NCBI RefSeq assembly: GCF_900119315.1
Contig: NZ_LT827010.1
Coordinates: 1,968,001-2,032,000 of the forward strand
From: Actinoplanes sp. SE50/110
GTDB taxonomy: Bacteria > Actinomycetota > Actinomycetes > Mycobacteriales > Micromonosporaceae
DNA: 64,000 nt
Direction: 5' to 3'
Part shown: one piece after another, positions 1 through 9,152 of the stretch
Position numbering within the stretch: the stretch's first letter is position 1
Layout of the letters: every line of letters starts with the position of its first letter
Notes under the pieces: generated by a model
Database searches by the model: none
What the model saw: the letters and a program-made list of their open reading frames with translations, nothing else
Told to the model about the DNA's origin: nothing
Program-made: the position numbers and the translations under genes

Positions 1-48
1 CAACACCTAGGGACGGGCTTGTCGCACCCCTCTGGCAGAATCCGGCCG

Positions 49-1845
49 GTGCGTGCGGTGGAGGAAGTGGCGGGGAAACGGGACGAGACGGTCGTCACGG
101 AGGCGCGGAGCGGCTTCGGCGGCTGGCGGCGGACCGATCTCTGGGTCCTGCTGAGCTTCCTGGCGCTGGCCGGGCTGGTGATGATCCAGCTGTGGATCGA
201 TCCGAACGGGCGGGTGCTCGCCGGCAACCGGGACGACCACGGGATCTTCCTATTCATGCTGGCCCACGGCGAGCGGGTGGTGTTCCACGGCGCGCCGCTG
301 TTCTTCGAGAGCCACCTCAACGCGCCGGTCGGCGTGAACATGATGGCCAACACGGCGATCCTCGCGCTGAGCCTGCCGCTCGCCCCGGTCACGCACTTCC
401 TGGGCGGCGGCTTCTCGGTGGTCTTCCTGATCACCTTCGGCCTGTTCGGCACCGCCGCCGCGTGGTACTGGCTGTTCGCCCGGCACCTGGTGACCAGCCG
501 GCGGGCCGCGGTGCTCGGGGCGTTCTGGTGCGGGTTCGCGCCGGCGATGATCTCGCACGCCAGCGGCCACGTGAACTTCGTCAACCAGTATCTGGTGCCG
601 TTCATCGTCTGGCAGGTGCTGCGGCTGCGGGAGCCGGGCCGGGCGGTCCGCGGCGGGCTGATCCTCGGGCTGCTGCTGGTCCTGCAGATCTTCATCAACG
701 AGGAGACACTGCTCTTCACCGCGCTGACCCTGGGCGTCTTCGTGGTGTCCTGGTCGCTGCTGCGGCGCGACGAGGCGCGGGCGGTGGCCGGGCGGTTCGT
801 GGCCGGGCTCGCGGTCGCCGCCGGGACCGCGTCGGCCCTCTGCGCGTATCCGTTGTGGTACCAGTTCTTCGCCGCCGGCAACTACCACGGTCAGCCGTTC
901 GAGCCCGACAAGATCGTCACCGACCTGCTGTCGATCGGGGCGTACCCGCGGCAGGCGGTGGCCGGGATCGGGCCGGTGGCCCGGCGGCTGAGCCTGAGCC
1001 CGACCGAGGACAACACGTTCTTCGGACCGTTCGGCCTCGTCATGATCATCGTGGCGATGCGGATGCTGTGGCGGTCGGCGGCGGCCCGGTCGGCGGCGAT
1101 CGCCGGGCTGGTGCTGCTGGTCATGTCGTTCGGGCCGAGGCTGCAGGTGGCCGGCTTCCGCACCTGGATCCCGATGCCGTTCGCCCTGATCAGTCACCTC
1201 CCGGTGATCGACCTGGTGAGCGTGAGCCGGTTCGCGATGGTGCCCGCGACGATCGCCGGGATCCTGCTGGCCCTCGCCGTCGACCGGGTGGGCGAGCTCA
1301 CCCCGGTGCACCGCCGCCGGTTCTGGATCGGCCTGACACTGGCGCTGGTCCCGCTGATCCCGAAGCCGCTGCCGGTGGTCGCGGGCGACCCGCTGCCGCC
1401 GTTCCTGACCGCCGGCATCTGGAAGCAGTACGTGCCGGCGGGCCGGACCCTGGTGCCGGTGCCGCTGCCGGAGGTCACCTACGGCCGGACCGGGCAGCGC
1501 TGGGCCACCCTGGAGAACCTGGACTTCGCCGTGCCGGGCGGCTACTTCATGGGCCCGGTCAACCCCCCGTCGGACACCACCGGGTCCTGGCGCGCCCCGG
1601 CCACCTTCACGAACACGATCCTCGTCCAGGCGCAGCTGACCGGGCGCCGGCCGGTGCTGACCGGCGCCGACCGGGAGCGGATCGCGGCTGACCTGGCCTA
1701 CTGGCGGGCGGCGGTGGTGGTGCTGGTCCCACAGGCCAAGAACGTGGACGTGCTGCGGGCCACCCTGGTCGACGCGCTGGGCCGGCCGCCGCAGCCCGTC
1801 GGCGGCGTGGAGATCTGGACCGTCCCGGCTCACCCGCAGGAGTGA
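49..1845 (+). CDS. polytopic membrane protein, possible GT-C type glycosyltransferase
   Basis: About 598 residues with roughly eleven hydrophobic membrane segments, beginning near residue 33 (after a short charged N-terminus) and ending about residue 440, followed by a ~150-residue soluble C-terminal domain. This layout, many helices plus an extracytoplasmic tail, resembles GT-C type glycosyltransferases of actinobacteria, but I see no diagnostic motif and the function is inferred. The start is uncertain: GTG 49 lies 7 nt after a CAGAAT hexamer and would be leaderless; TTG 19 is also in frame but falls inside a TTGTC promoter-like element. No in-frame stop occurs between base 1 and 19, so an upstream extension beyond the window cannot be excluded. 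Confidence 0.6.
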   Translation: MRAVEEVAGKRDETVVTEARSGFGGWRRTDLWVLLSFLALAGLVMIQLWIDPNGRVLAGNRDDHGIFLFMLAHGERVVFHGAPLFFESHLNAPVGVNMMANTAILALSLPLAPVTHFLGGGFSVVFLITFGLFGTAAAWYWLFARHLVTSRRAAVLGAFWCGFAPAMISHASGHVNFVNQYLVPFIVWQVLRLREPGRAVRGGLILGLLLVLQIFINEETLLFTALTLGVFVVSWSLLRRDEARAVAGRFVAGLAVAAGTASALCAYPLWYQFFAAGNYHGQPFEPDKIVTDLLSIGAYPRQAVAGIGPVARRLSLSPTEDNTFFGPFGLVMIIVAMRMLWRSAAARSAAIAGLVLLVMSFGPRLQVAGFRTWIPMPFALISHLPVIDLVSVSRFAMVPATIAGILLALAVDRVGELTPVHRRRFWIGLTLALVPLIPKPLPVVAGDPLPPFLTAGIWKQYVPAGRTLVPVPLPEVTYGRTGQRWATLENLDFAVPGGYFMGPVNPPSDTTGSWRAPATFTNTILVQAQLTGRRPVLTGADRERIAADLAYWRAAVVVLVPQAKNVDVLRATLVDALGRPPQPVGGVEIWTVPAHPQE

Positions 1846-1911
1846 CGTTCCCGGGTCCGCTCCGCGGGAATGTCCGCCATGTGAGAGGCGCTGCACCTAG
1901 GTCGACGGTTT

Positions 1912-1934
1912 TTGTCATACCCCGTCGTTAGAGT
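1912..1934 (+). promoter_or_regulatory. RecA-independent DNA damage (PafBC-type) promoter of uvrA
   Basis: TTGTCATAC (1912-1920), 8-nt spacer, TAGAGT (1929-1934). This matches the mycobacterial RecA-NDp promoter layout TTGTCRGTG-N8-TAnnnT recognised through PafBC. Predicted transcription start is near 1941, giving a ~34-nt leader with a good ribosome site. Confidence 0.6.
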
Positions 1935-1974
1935 GGCCTGTCTGCTTTCAAACACCTGTACGGAGAGGCTAGTA

Positions 1975-4932
1975 GTGGCCGACCGACTGACTATTCGTGG
2001 CGCTCGCGAGCACAACCTGCGCGACGTCAACCTGGACCTGCCCCGCGACGCCATGATCGTCTTCACCGGGCTCTCCGGTTCGGGCAAGTCCAGCCTCGCG
2101 TTCGACACCATCTTCGCCGAGGGGCAGCGACGGTACGTGGAGTCGCTGTCGTCGTATGCGCGGCAGTTCCTCGGCCAGATGGACAAGCCCGACGTCGACT
2201 TCATCGAGGGCCTCTCACCGGCCGTCTCGATCGACCAGAAATCGACCTCGCGCAACCCCCGCTCCACCGTCGGCACCATCACCGAGGTGTACGACTACCT
2301 GCGGCTGCTGTTCGCCCGCACCGGCATCCCGCACTGCCCGGTCTGCGGTGAGCGGATCAGCAGGCAGACGCCGCAGCAGATCGTCGACCGGGTCCTGGCG
2401 ATGCCCGAGGGCACCCGGTTCATGGTGCTCGCCCCGGTCGTCCGCGGCCGCAAGGGGGAATATGTCGACCTGTTCGCCGAGCTGCAGGCCAAGGGCTACG
2501 CCCGGGCCCGGGTCGACGGCGTGGTGCACCAGCTCACCGAGCCGCCGAAGCTGAAGAAGCAGGAGAAGCACACCATCGAGGTGGTGGTCGACCGGCTCAG
2601 CGTCAAGGCGTCCAGCAAGCAGCGTCTGACCGACTCGGTCGAGTCGGCGCTCGGCCTGGCCAACGGCATCGTCCTGCTCGACTTCGTCGACCTCGCCGAG
2701 GACGACCCGGAGCGCGAGCGCCGCTTCTCCGAGCACCTGGCCTGTCCCAACGATCACCCGCTGGCGATCGAGGACCTGGAGCCCCGGGTGTTCTCCTTCA
2801 ACGCGCCCTACGGCGCCTGCCCCGAGTGCTCCGGCCTCGGGACGAAGAAGGAGGTCGACCCCGAGCTGATCATCCCGGACGAGGAGAAGAGCCTCGCCGA
2901 GGGGGCGATCCAGCCGTGGGCCGGCGGCACCACCCAGGAGTACTTCCTGCGTCTGCTGGAGGCGCTGGCCAAGGCCGAGGGCTTCAAGCTCGACACGCCG
3001 TGGCGGGCGCTGCCGGCCCGCGCACAGAAGACGATCCTGCACGGCTCCGAGGACCAGGTCCACGTGCGCTACCGGAACAAGTACGGCCGCGAGCGGTCCT
3101 ACTACACCGGCTTCGAGGGCGTCGTGCAGTGGATCGAGCGCCGGCACAACGACACCGAGAGCGATTGGTCCCGCGACAAGTACGAGGGGTACATGCGCGA
3201 CGTGCCCTGCTCGGTCTGCGGCGGCGCCCGGCTCAAGCCCGAGGTGCTCGCGGTCACCGTGGCCGGGCGGAGCATCGCCGAGGTCTGCAACCTGTCCATC
3301 GGCGACTGCGCCGAGCTGCTCGCCGGGCTGGAGCTCGACGACCGGCAGAAGATGATCGCCGAGCGGGTGCTCAAGGAGATCAACGCCCGGCTGCGCTTCC
3401 TGGTCGACGTCGGCCTGGAATACCTGTCGCTGGACCGCGGCGCCGGCACCCTCTCCGGCGGTGAGGCGCAGCGCATCCGGCTCGCCACCCAGATCGGCTC
3501 CGGGCTGGTCGGTGTGCTCTACGTGCTGGACGAGCCGTCCATCGGCCTGCACCAGCGGGACAACCACCGGCTGATCGAGACCCTGGTCCGGCTGCGCGAC
3601 CTGGGCAACACGCTGATCGTGGTGGAGCACGACGAGGACACCATCCGGACCGCCGACTGGATCGTCGACATCGGCCCGGGCGCCGGCGAGCACGGCGGCC
3701 ACATCGTGCACAGCGGCACCGTCGAGGGTCTGCTCGCGAACGAGAAGTCGCCGACCGGCGCCTATCTCTCCGGCCGTAGGTCGATCCCGCTGCCGGCCAC
3801 CCGGCGCCCGCAGACCGCCGGGCGCGAGGTGGTGGTGCACGGCGCCCGCGAACACAACCTGCGCAACCTGACGGTCCCGTTCCCGCTCGGCCAGTTCATC
3901 GCGGTCACCGGGGTCAGCGGCTCCGGCAAGTCGACCCTGGTCAACGACATCCTGCACACCGTGATGGCGAATCAGATCAACGGCGCCCGGCAGGTGCCCG
4001 GCCGGCACATCAAGGTCACCGGGCTGGAGCACGTCGACAAGGTGGTCGGCGTCGACCAGTCGCCGATCGGCCGCACCCCGCGGTCCAACCCGGCCACCTA
4101 CACCGGCGTCTTCGACCACGTCCGCAAGCTGTTCGCCGAGACCGCCGAGGCCAAGGTGCGCGGCTACGGCCCGGGCCGGTTCTCGTTCAACGTCAAGGGC
4201 GGTCGCTGCGAGAACTGCTCCGGCGACGGCACCATCAAGATCGAGATGAACTTCCTGCCCGACGTCTACGTCCCCTGCGAGGTGTGCAAGGGCGCGCGGT
4301 ACAACCGGGAGACCCTGGAGGTCCACTACAAGGGCAAGACGATCTCCGAGGTGCTCCAGATGCCGATCGAGGAGGCGGCCGAGTTCTTCTCGGCGCTGCC
4401 GGCCATCCACCGGCACCTGCGCACCCTGGTCGACGTCGGCCTCGGCTACGTCCGGCTGGGCCAGCCCGCCACCACCCTCTCCGGCGGCGAGGCCCAGCGC
4501 GTCAAGCTCGCCTCCGAGCTGCAGAAACGCTCCACCGGACGGACCGTCTACGTGCTCGACGAGCCGACCACCGGCCTGCACTTCGAGGACATCCGCAAAC
4601 TGCTGATCGTCCTCAACGGCCTGGTCGACAAGGGCAACACGGTGATCACCATCGAGCACAACCTCGACGTGATCAAGACCGCGGACTGGCTGATCGACAT
4701 GGGTCCGGAGGGCGGCAGCAAGGGCGGCCTGGTGCTGGCCACCGGCACCCCGGAGGAGCTCGCCGAGGTGCCGGACAGTCACACCGGGCAGTTCCTGCGG
4801 CACACACTGGGGCTGTCGGGCTCCGGCGCCGGGTCACCGGCCGCGGTCGCCCGCGCGGCCAAGGCCAACGGCGAGAAGGCCCCCGCGGCGAAGGCGCGGG
4901 CGACGCGGTCGCGGGCCAAGGCGGCCGTCTGA
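1975..4932 (+). CDS. uvrA: excinuclease ABC subunit A (UvrA)
   Basis: ATPase and damage sensor of nucleotide excision repair; a UvrA dimer loads UvrB at lesions. The 985-residue protein has two ABC ATPase modules: first Walker [10 protein letters not shown] at residues 32-39, a second GVSGSGKST near 645, two LSGGEAQR signatures, and paired CxxC zinc motifs (CPVCG, CSVCG, and CENC/CEVC). GTG 1975 is chosen because it gives the canonical [14 protein letters not shown]-terminus and has GGAGAGG 6 nt upstream; the earlier in-frame TTG 1912 is the promoter -35 element. The last ~35 residues are a Lys/Ala/Arg-rich tail typical of high-GC Gram-positive UvrA. uvrC follows after one intervening gene, an uncommon proximity of the two repair genes. 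Confidence 0.98.
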   Translation: MADRLTIRGAREHNLRDVNLDLPRDAMIVFTGLSGSGKSSLAFDTIFAEGQRRYVESLSSYARQFLGQMDKPDVDFIEGLSPAVSIDQKSTSRNPRSTVGTITEVYDYLRLLFARTGIPHCPVCGERISRQTPQQIVDRVLAMPEGTRFMVLAPVVRGRKGEYVDLFAELQAKGYARARVDGVVHQLTEPPKLKKQEKHTIEVVVDRLSVKASSKQRLTDSVESALGLANGIVLLDFVDLAEDDPERERRFSEHLACPNDHPLAIEDLEPRVFSFNAPYGACPECSGLGTKKEVDPELIIPDEEKSLAEGAIQPWAGGTTQEYFLRLLEALAKAEGFKLDTPWRALPARAQKTILHGSEDQVHVRYRNKYGRERSYYTGFEGVVQWIERRHNDTESDWSRDKYEGYMRDVPCSVCGGARLKPEVLAVTVAGRSIAEVCNLSIGDCAELLAGLELDDRQKMIAERVLKEINARLRFLVDVGLEYLSLDRGAGTLSGGEAQRIRLATQIGSGLVGVLYVLDEPSIGLHQRDNHRLIETLVRLRDLGNTLIVVEHDEDTIRTADWIVDIGPGAGEHGGHIVHSGTVEGLLANEKSPTGAYLSGRRSIPLPATRRPQTAGREVVVHGAREHNLRNLTVPFPLGQFIAVTGVSGSGKSTLVNDILHTVMANQINGARQVPGRHIKVTGLEHVDKVVGVDQSPIGRTPRSNPATYTGVFDHVRKLFAETAEAKVRGYGPGRFSFNVKGGRCENCSGDGTIKIEMNFLPDVYVPCEVCKGARYNRETLEVHYKGKTISEVLQMPIEEAAEFFSALPAIHRHLRTLVDVGLGYVRLGQPATTLSGGEAQRVKLASELQKRSTGRTVYVLDEPTTGLHFEDIRKLLIVLNGLVDKGNTVITIEHNLDVIKTADWLIDMGPEGGSKGGLVLATGTPEELAEVPDSHTGQFLRHTLGLSGSGAGSPAAVARAAKANGEKAPAAKARATRSRAKAAV

Positions 4933-5419
4933 GAAGCCGATCGGCGGTACGCCGACGCGCGGCGGTCGTGGCTCTGGGCCCCGGCCGTCGCGCCTGCTCG
5001 GTGTCCCCGTAAGGCTGAGTCCGGGAGAACCGAACGGCGAGCCGGTTGGTCCGGCGTTCGTGCGGAGCTGATCCAGGATCAGCGGGACATCGCCGTAGGG
5101 TTCGCCGTCCGGGCGGCAGCCGGGGCACCGCACGGGCGCGCGCGACCCCGGAATGCGCCACTGCGGGAAAGTTGATTTTAGAAGTTTCTTAGATGACGCA
5201 CAGCTGTCCCGGATGCTGCGGCTCATAGGGTCGTGGCATCGGCGGTCGTCGGTCGCCTCGGGCGAACGGGCTGACGGTATGCGTACGAAACGGGGAAAGA
5301 CGCCGCAATCTTCGGCGGTTAATCTCGCCGGACGCATGAACCGATCGCGGTGGCGGCCGCGTACTCAGGGATGACTCCGCGTGACATCGGGCGCGGACCA
5401 GGTACTGGAGGGGCGATAC
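4933..5419. other. 487-bp intergenic region, no convincing gene
   Basis: Between uvrA and the Rieske gene. It holds a 17-bp palindrome GCTGATCCAGGATCAGC at 5067-5083 and a short AT-rich stretch around 5168-5195 that stands out from the GC-rich surroundings. A TAGGGT hexamer occurs at 5227-5232. The small open frames here lack coding character. The region presumably carries the Rieske gene promoter but I cannot assign it. Confidence 0.5.
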
Positions 5420-5968
5420 ATGACTGACGTGCAGACCGGGACCGGCGTCGACACCCAGGCGGAGCCGGCGGGCCCCGCATCGACGCGCCGCGTCGTTCTG
5501 CTGGGCGCCGGCGGCCTCGGCGCGGCCGCCGTCCTGAGCGCCTGTGGCACCAGCACCACCACGACGAACCCGAACGGCAGCGACTTCGCCGCCGAGCCGG
5601 CGCCGGCCGGCAGCAAGGGCGCGCAGGCCGGTGGCGCGACCGGCGGCGGCAGCACCGGCGGGTCGAAGGGGGGCGGCTCGGCGGCCGGGGCGGAGCTCGC
5701 GCTGGTGGCCGACGTGCCCTCGGGTGGCGGCATCATCCAGGGCGACTACGTCATCACGCAGCCCAAGCAGGGCACCTTCAAGGCGTTCACCAAGATCTGC
5801 ACCCACCAGGGCTGCGAGGTCAGCGAGGTGAAGAACGGCACGATCAACTGCCCGTGCCACGGCGCGAAGTTCTCCATCGAGGACGGCTCGGTGGCCGGTG
5901 GCCCGGCGCCGAAGCCGCTGGCCGAGACGAAGGTCAAGGTGGACGGCGACAAGATCGTCGCGGCCTGA
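5420..5968 (+). CDS. Rieske [2Fe-2S] protein, Tat-type lipoprotein
   Basis: 182 residues. The N-terminus has a twin-arginine STRRVV at 22-25, a hydrophobic stretch and a lipobox LSAC with Cys42, so it is predicted to be exported by Tat and lipid-anchored outside the membrane. A Thr/Ser/Gly-rich linker (about 43-95) leads to a Rieske domain with CTHQGC (Cys127, His129, Cys132) and CPCHG (Cys144, Cys146, His147): the four cluster ligands plus the two Cys that form the classic Rieske disulfide. ATG 5420 has GGAGGGG about 8 nt upstream. It stands alone from the bc1 complex genes, so its redox partner is unknown; the setting between uvrA and uvrC gives no functional hint. Confidence 0.9.
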   Translation: MTDVQTGTGVDTQAEPAGPASTRRVVLLGAGGLGAAAVLSACGTSTTTTNPNGSDFAAEPAPAGSKGAQAGGATGGGSTGGSKGGGSAAGAELALVADVPSGGGIIQGDYVITQPKQGTFKAFTKICTHQGCEVSEVKNGTINCPCHGAKFSIEDGSVAGGPAPKPLAETKVKVDGDKIVAA

Positions 5969-6083
5969 GCCGAACGTCGGGCGTCGCGGCCCGACCCAGG
6001 CACGGGCCGCGGCGCCCGATTGCGGGCACAGGCCGGAGATCCGGCGCCGTGGCGGCGGCACCGGACCTCCGGTCGGGCAATCA

Positions 6084-6105
6084 TGTCAGTCCCAGGCACT
6101 ACTGT
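6084..6105 (+). promoter_or_regulatory. PafBC-type damage promoter of uvrC
   Basis: TGTCAGTC (6084-6091), 8-nt spacer CCAGGCAC, TACTGT (6100-6105). Fits TTGTCRGTG-N8-TAnnnT apart from the first and last base of the upstream element. GTG 6113 lies 7 nt after the -10 box, so the mRNA would be leaderless. Confidence 0.55.
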
Positions 6106-6112
6106 TGTGGTT

Positions 6113-8092
6113 GTGCCAGACCCGTCCACTTATCGTCCGGCGCCCGGTACCATTCCCGACGCTCCGGGCGTCTACCGCTTCCGCGATCCGTCCGGCCGGG
6201 TGATCTACGTCGGCAAGGCGAAGAGCCTGCGCAACCGGCTGAATTCCTACTTCGCCGACGTCTGGTCGCTGCACCCGCGCACCCAGCAGATGGTGACCAC
6301 CGCCGGCGCGGTCGACTGGGTCACCGTCGGCACCGAGGTCGAGGCGCTGCAGCTGGAGTTCTCCTGGATCAAGGAGTTCGACCCCCGCTTCAACGTGAAG
6401 TATCGCGACGACAAGTCGTACCCGTTCCTCGCCGTCACGCTCAACGAGGAGTTCCCCCGGCTGCAGGTGATGCGCGGCGCCAAGCGCAAAGGGGTCCGCT
6501 ACTTCGGGCCCTATTCGCACGCCTGGGCCATCCGCGAGACCCTCGACCTGTTGCTCCGCGTCTTCCCGGCACGCACCTGCTCGGCCGGGGTCTTCAAACG
6601 GGCCGGTCAGATCGGCCGCCCCTGCCTGCTCGGCTACATCGGCAAATGTTCGGCCCCGTGCACCGGCCAGGTCACCGCGGCCGAGCACCGGGTCATCGTC
6701 GACGACTTCTGCGACTTCATGGCCGGCCGCACCGACGCCTTCGTCAAGCGGCTGGAGCGCGACATGATGGCCGCCTCCGAGGAGCTGGAGTTCGAGCGGG
6801 CCGCCCGGCTGCGCGACGACATCGCGGCGCTGCGCCGGGCCATGGAGAAACAGACCGTGGTGCTCGGCGACGGCACCGACGCCGACGTGGTGGCCTTCGC
6901 CGAGGACCCGCTGGAGGCGGCCGTCCAGGTCTTCCACGTGCGCGACGGCCGGATCCGCGGCCAGCGCGGCTGGGTGGTGGAGAAGGTGGAGGATCTGTCC
7001 ACCGGCGACCTGGTCCACCACTTCTGCACCCAGATGTACGGTGAGTCGGCCGGCGAGACCGACGTCCCGCGGGAGCTGCTGGTCCCGGCCCTGCCCGAGG
7101 ACGCCGAGGCGCTCGCCGACTGGCTGTCGGCGCGCCGCGGCAGCCGGGTCAGCCTGCGGGTGCCGCAGCGCGGCGACAAGGTCGACCTGATGGCCACCGT
7201 GGCGCGCAACGCCGGCGAGGTGTTGCAGCGCCACAAGCTGCGCCGGGCCGGCGACCTGACCACCCGCAACAAGGCCCTGGAGGAGATCGCCGAGGCGCTC
7301 GGACTGGAGTCGGCGCCGCTGCGCGTCGAGTGCTACGACGTCTCGCAGAACCAGGGCACCGACGTGGTCGCCTCGATGGTCGTCTTCGAGGACGGCCTGG
7401 CCCGCAAGTCGGAGTATCGGCGCTTCGCGATCCGCGGCAACGCCGACGGCAGCGGGATGGACGACCTGTCCGCGATGAGCGAGGTGATGCGCCGCCGGTT
7501 CGCGCGATACCGGGCGCAGCCCGGGGCGGACGCGCCGCGCGACGAGCCGGAGCCGCCGGCCGAGGAGCTCGGCGAGGCGACCGGCGAGCTGGAGACCGCC
7601 GACCTGCCGGGGATCGACCCGCTCACCGGCAAGCCGCGCCGGTTCGCCTACCCCCCGCAGCTGGTCGTGGTCGACGGCGGCCAGCCGCAGGTGAACGCGG
7701 CCGCCGCGGTCCTGGCCGACCTGGGCATCACCGACGTGGCACTGTGCGGGCTGGCCAAGCGGCTGGAGGAGGTGTGGCTGCCGGGCGACGACTACCCGGT
7801 CATCCTGCCGCGCACCTCCGAGGGGCTCTACCTGCTGCAGCGGGTGCGCGACGAGGCGCACCGGTTCGCCATCACCTTCCACCGGCAGCGGCGTTCCAAG
7901 CGGATGACCGAGTCGGCGCTGGACAGCGTGGCCGGGCTGGGCGAGACCCGGCGCAAGGCGCTGCTGCGGCACTTCGGTTCGGTGAAGCGGCTCGCCGCGG
8001 CGACCCCGGAGGAGATCATCGAGGTGCCGGGGGTGGGCCGGCGGACCGCCGAGGCGGTGCTGGCCGCGCTGAACGGGCCCGGCGGCGGGTGA
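6113..8092 (+). CDS. uvrC: excinuclease ABC subunit C (UvrC)
   Basis: Dual-incision nuclease of nucleotide excision repair. 659 residues: GIY-YIG domain at the N-terminus (APGVYRFRD ... [13 protein letters not shown]), UVR motif ([13 protein letters not shown]) near residue 225, RNase H-like 5'-incision domain ([21 protein letters not shown]) from about 405, and a C-terminal double helix-hairpin-helix ([27 protein letters not shown]). In-frame ATG 6083 and upstream codons exist, but GTG 6113 sits exactly where transcription from the TACTGT box should begin, giving the usual [13 protein letters not shown] N-terminus. A hairpin at 8099-8121 follows the gene. Confidence 0.96.
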   Translation: MPDPSTYRPAPGTIPDAPGVYRFRDPSGRVIYVGKAKSLRNRLNSYFADVWSLHPRTQQMVTTAGAVDWVTVGTEVEALQLEFSWIKEFDPRFNVKYRDDKSYPFLAVTLNEEFPRLQVMRGAKRKGVRYFGPYSHAWAIRETLDLLLRVFPARTCSAGVFKRAGQIGRPCLLGYIGKCSAPCTGQVTAAEHRVIVDDFCDFMAGRTDAFVKRLERDMMAASEELEFERAARLRDDIAALRRAMEKQTVVLGDGTDADVVAFAEDPLEAAVQVFHVRDGRIRGQRGWVVEKVEDLSTGDLVHHFCTQMYGESAGETDVPRELLVPALPEDAEALADWLSARRGSRVSLRVPQRGDKVDLMATVARNAGEVLQRHKLRRAGDLTTRNKALEEIAEALGLESAPLRVECYDVSQNQGTDVVASMVVFEDGLARKSEYRRFAIRGNADGSGMDDLSAMSEVMRRRFARYRAQPGADAPRDEPEPPAEELGEATGELETADLPGIDPLTGKPRRFAYPPQLVVVDGGQPQVNAAAAVLADLGITDVALCGLAKRLEEVWLPGDDYPVILPRTSEGLYLLQRVRDEAHRFAITFHRQRRSKRMTESALDSVAGLGETRRKALLRHFGSVKRLAAATPEEIIEVPGVGRRTAEAVLAALNGPGGG

Positions 8093-8098
8093 GGGCCT

Positions 8099-8121
8099 CC
8101 GCCGGACAACCTGTCCGGCGG
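8099..8121 (+). terminator. stem-loop after uvrC
   Basis: Perfect 10-bp stem CCGCCGGACA/TGTCCGGCGG with a 3-nt loop, just after the uvrC stop. There is no U-tract, as is common in this phylum, so factor-independent termination is only likely, not certain. Confidence 0.5.
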
Positions 8122-8142
8122 CTGGACCGGTACCCATCGGAC

Positions 8143-8148
8143 TACGAT
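8143..8148 (+). promoter_or_regulatory. candidate -10 box for rapZ-yvcK-whiA
   Basis: TACGAT about 90 nt before rapZ, just downstream of the uvrC stem-loop. It is the best -10 candidate for the rapZ operon; no clear -35 seen. Confidence 0.35.
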
Positions 8149-8237
8149 GTTGTGTCCGCTCGGGAGGGAAGCCCCCCGACGAAACGGACGACAAGGCCCG
8201 CTGGTGAGGTGCGGGCCGAGCGACGCGGGAGGCGTGC

Positions 8238-9152
8238 GTGACGGAAGCGATGCCCGGGTTCGGAGCCGACGGCGTGGTCGACCCGGACGAGGCGGGCACC
8301 GACCTGGTGGTGGTCACCGGGCTGTCCGGCGGTGGGCGCAGCACGGTGGCCCGGGCCCTGGAGAACGTCGGGTTCTATGTGGTCGACAACCTGCCCCAGG
8401 CGCTGATGCTGGAGATGGCCGAGCTGGCCTTCGCGGCCGGCGGCGCCGCCCGGCGCACCGCGATGGTGCTGGACGTGCGCAGCCGCGCCTTCTCCACCGA
8501 CCTGGCCGGGGCGGTGCGCGCCCTCAAGGAGCGCGGCTTCTCCCCGCGGGTGGTCTTCGTCGACGCCGACGACGAGGTGCTGATCCGGCGTTTCGAGTCG
8601 GTCCGCCGCTCGCACCCGCTGCAGGGCGACGGCCGGCTGGCCGACGGGATCGCCGCCGAGCGCAAGCTGCTCGCCGAGGCCCGTGAGCAGGCCGATGTGA
8701 TCATCGACACCAGCCACCTGAACGTCAACCAGCTCCGCCGCCGGGTCGAGGAGCTGTTCGGCGGGGAGGACGCCCGCAAGCTGCGGATCACCGTTCTCTC
8801 CTTCGGGTTCAAGTACGGCCTGCCGCCGGACGCCGACTACGTGCTGGACGCCCGCTTCCTGCCCAACCCGTTCTGGGTCCCCGAGCTGCGCGAGCACACC
8901 GGCCTGGAGGAGGGCGTCAGCAGCTACGTGCTGGGCCAGGAGGGCGCCACCGACTTCGTCGCCACCTACGCGGGGCTGATCGCGGCCACCGCGCCCGGCT
9001 TCGAGCGCGAGGGCAAGCGCTATCTGACGGTCGCGATCGGGTGCACCGGTGGAAAACACCGGAGCGTGGCGATAACCGAGGAGTTGACTTCGCGGCTCAG
9101 TGCCATGCGCCTCTCGGCCCACGCCTCGCACCGCGACCTGGGGCGCGAGTGA
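8238..9152 (+). CDS. rapZ: RNase adapter / nucleotide-binding protein RapZ (YvcJ)
   Basis: 304-residue P-loop protein of the RapZ/YvcJ family. Walker A is GLSGGGRST at residues 28-36, with Arg34 in place of the usual Lys, as often seen in high-GC Gram-positives. Other family blocks are FYVVDNLPQALM, FVDADDEVLIRRFESVRRSHPL and the C-terminal GCTGGKHRSVAI. In enterobacteria RapZ controls GlmS mRNA decay and binds GlcN6P; in Gram-positives the role is less clear. GTG 8238 has GGGAGG 5 nt upstream. Its stop overlaps the yvcK start (GTGA), so translation is coupled in the conserved rapZ-yvcK-whiA operon. Confidence 0.95.
   Translation: MTEAMPGFGADGVVDPDEAGTDLVVVTGLSGGGRSTVARALENVGFYVVDNLPQALMLEMAELAFAAGGAARRTAMVLDVRSRAFSTDLAGAVRALKERGFSPRVVFVDADDEVLIRRFESVRRSHPLQGDGRLADGIAAERKLLAEAREQADVIIDTSHLNVNQLRRRVEELFGGEDARKLRITVLSFGFKYGLPPDADYVLDARFLPNPFWVPELREHTGLEEGVSSYVLGQEGATDFVATYAGLIAATAPGFEREGKRYLTVAIGCTGGKHRSVAITEELTSRLSAMRLSAHASHRDLGRE

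Noticed and set aside
1912..1974. TTG 1912 as the uvrA start
   Set aside because: It is part of a promoter -35-like element, lacks an SD and adds 21 residues not found in UvrA; GTG 1975 has GGAGAGG.
5153..5374. 73-codon open frame between uvrA and the Rieske gene
   Set aside because: Composition is not protein-like, no ribosome site, and no family resemblance.
8152..8241. 30-codon uORF overlapping the rapZ start
   Set aside because: Its GTG is only 3 nt after TACGAT, too close for a leaderless start, and the peptide is Arg/Pro/Thr-rich without conservation evidence.
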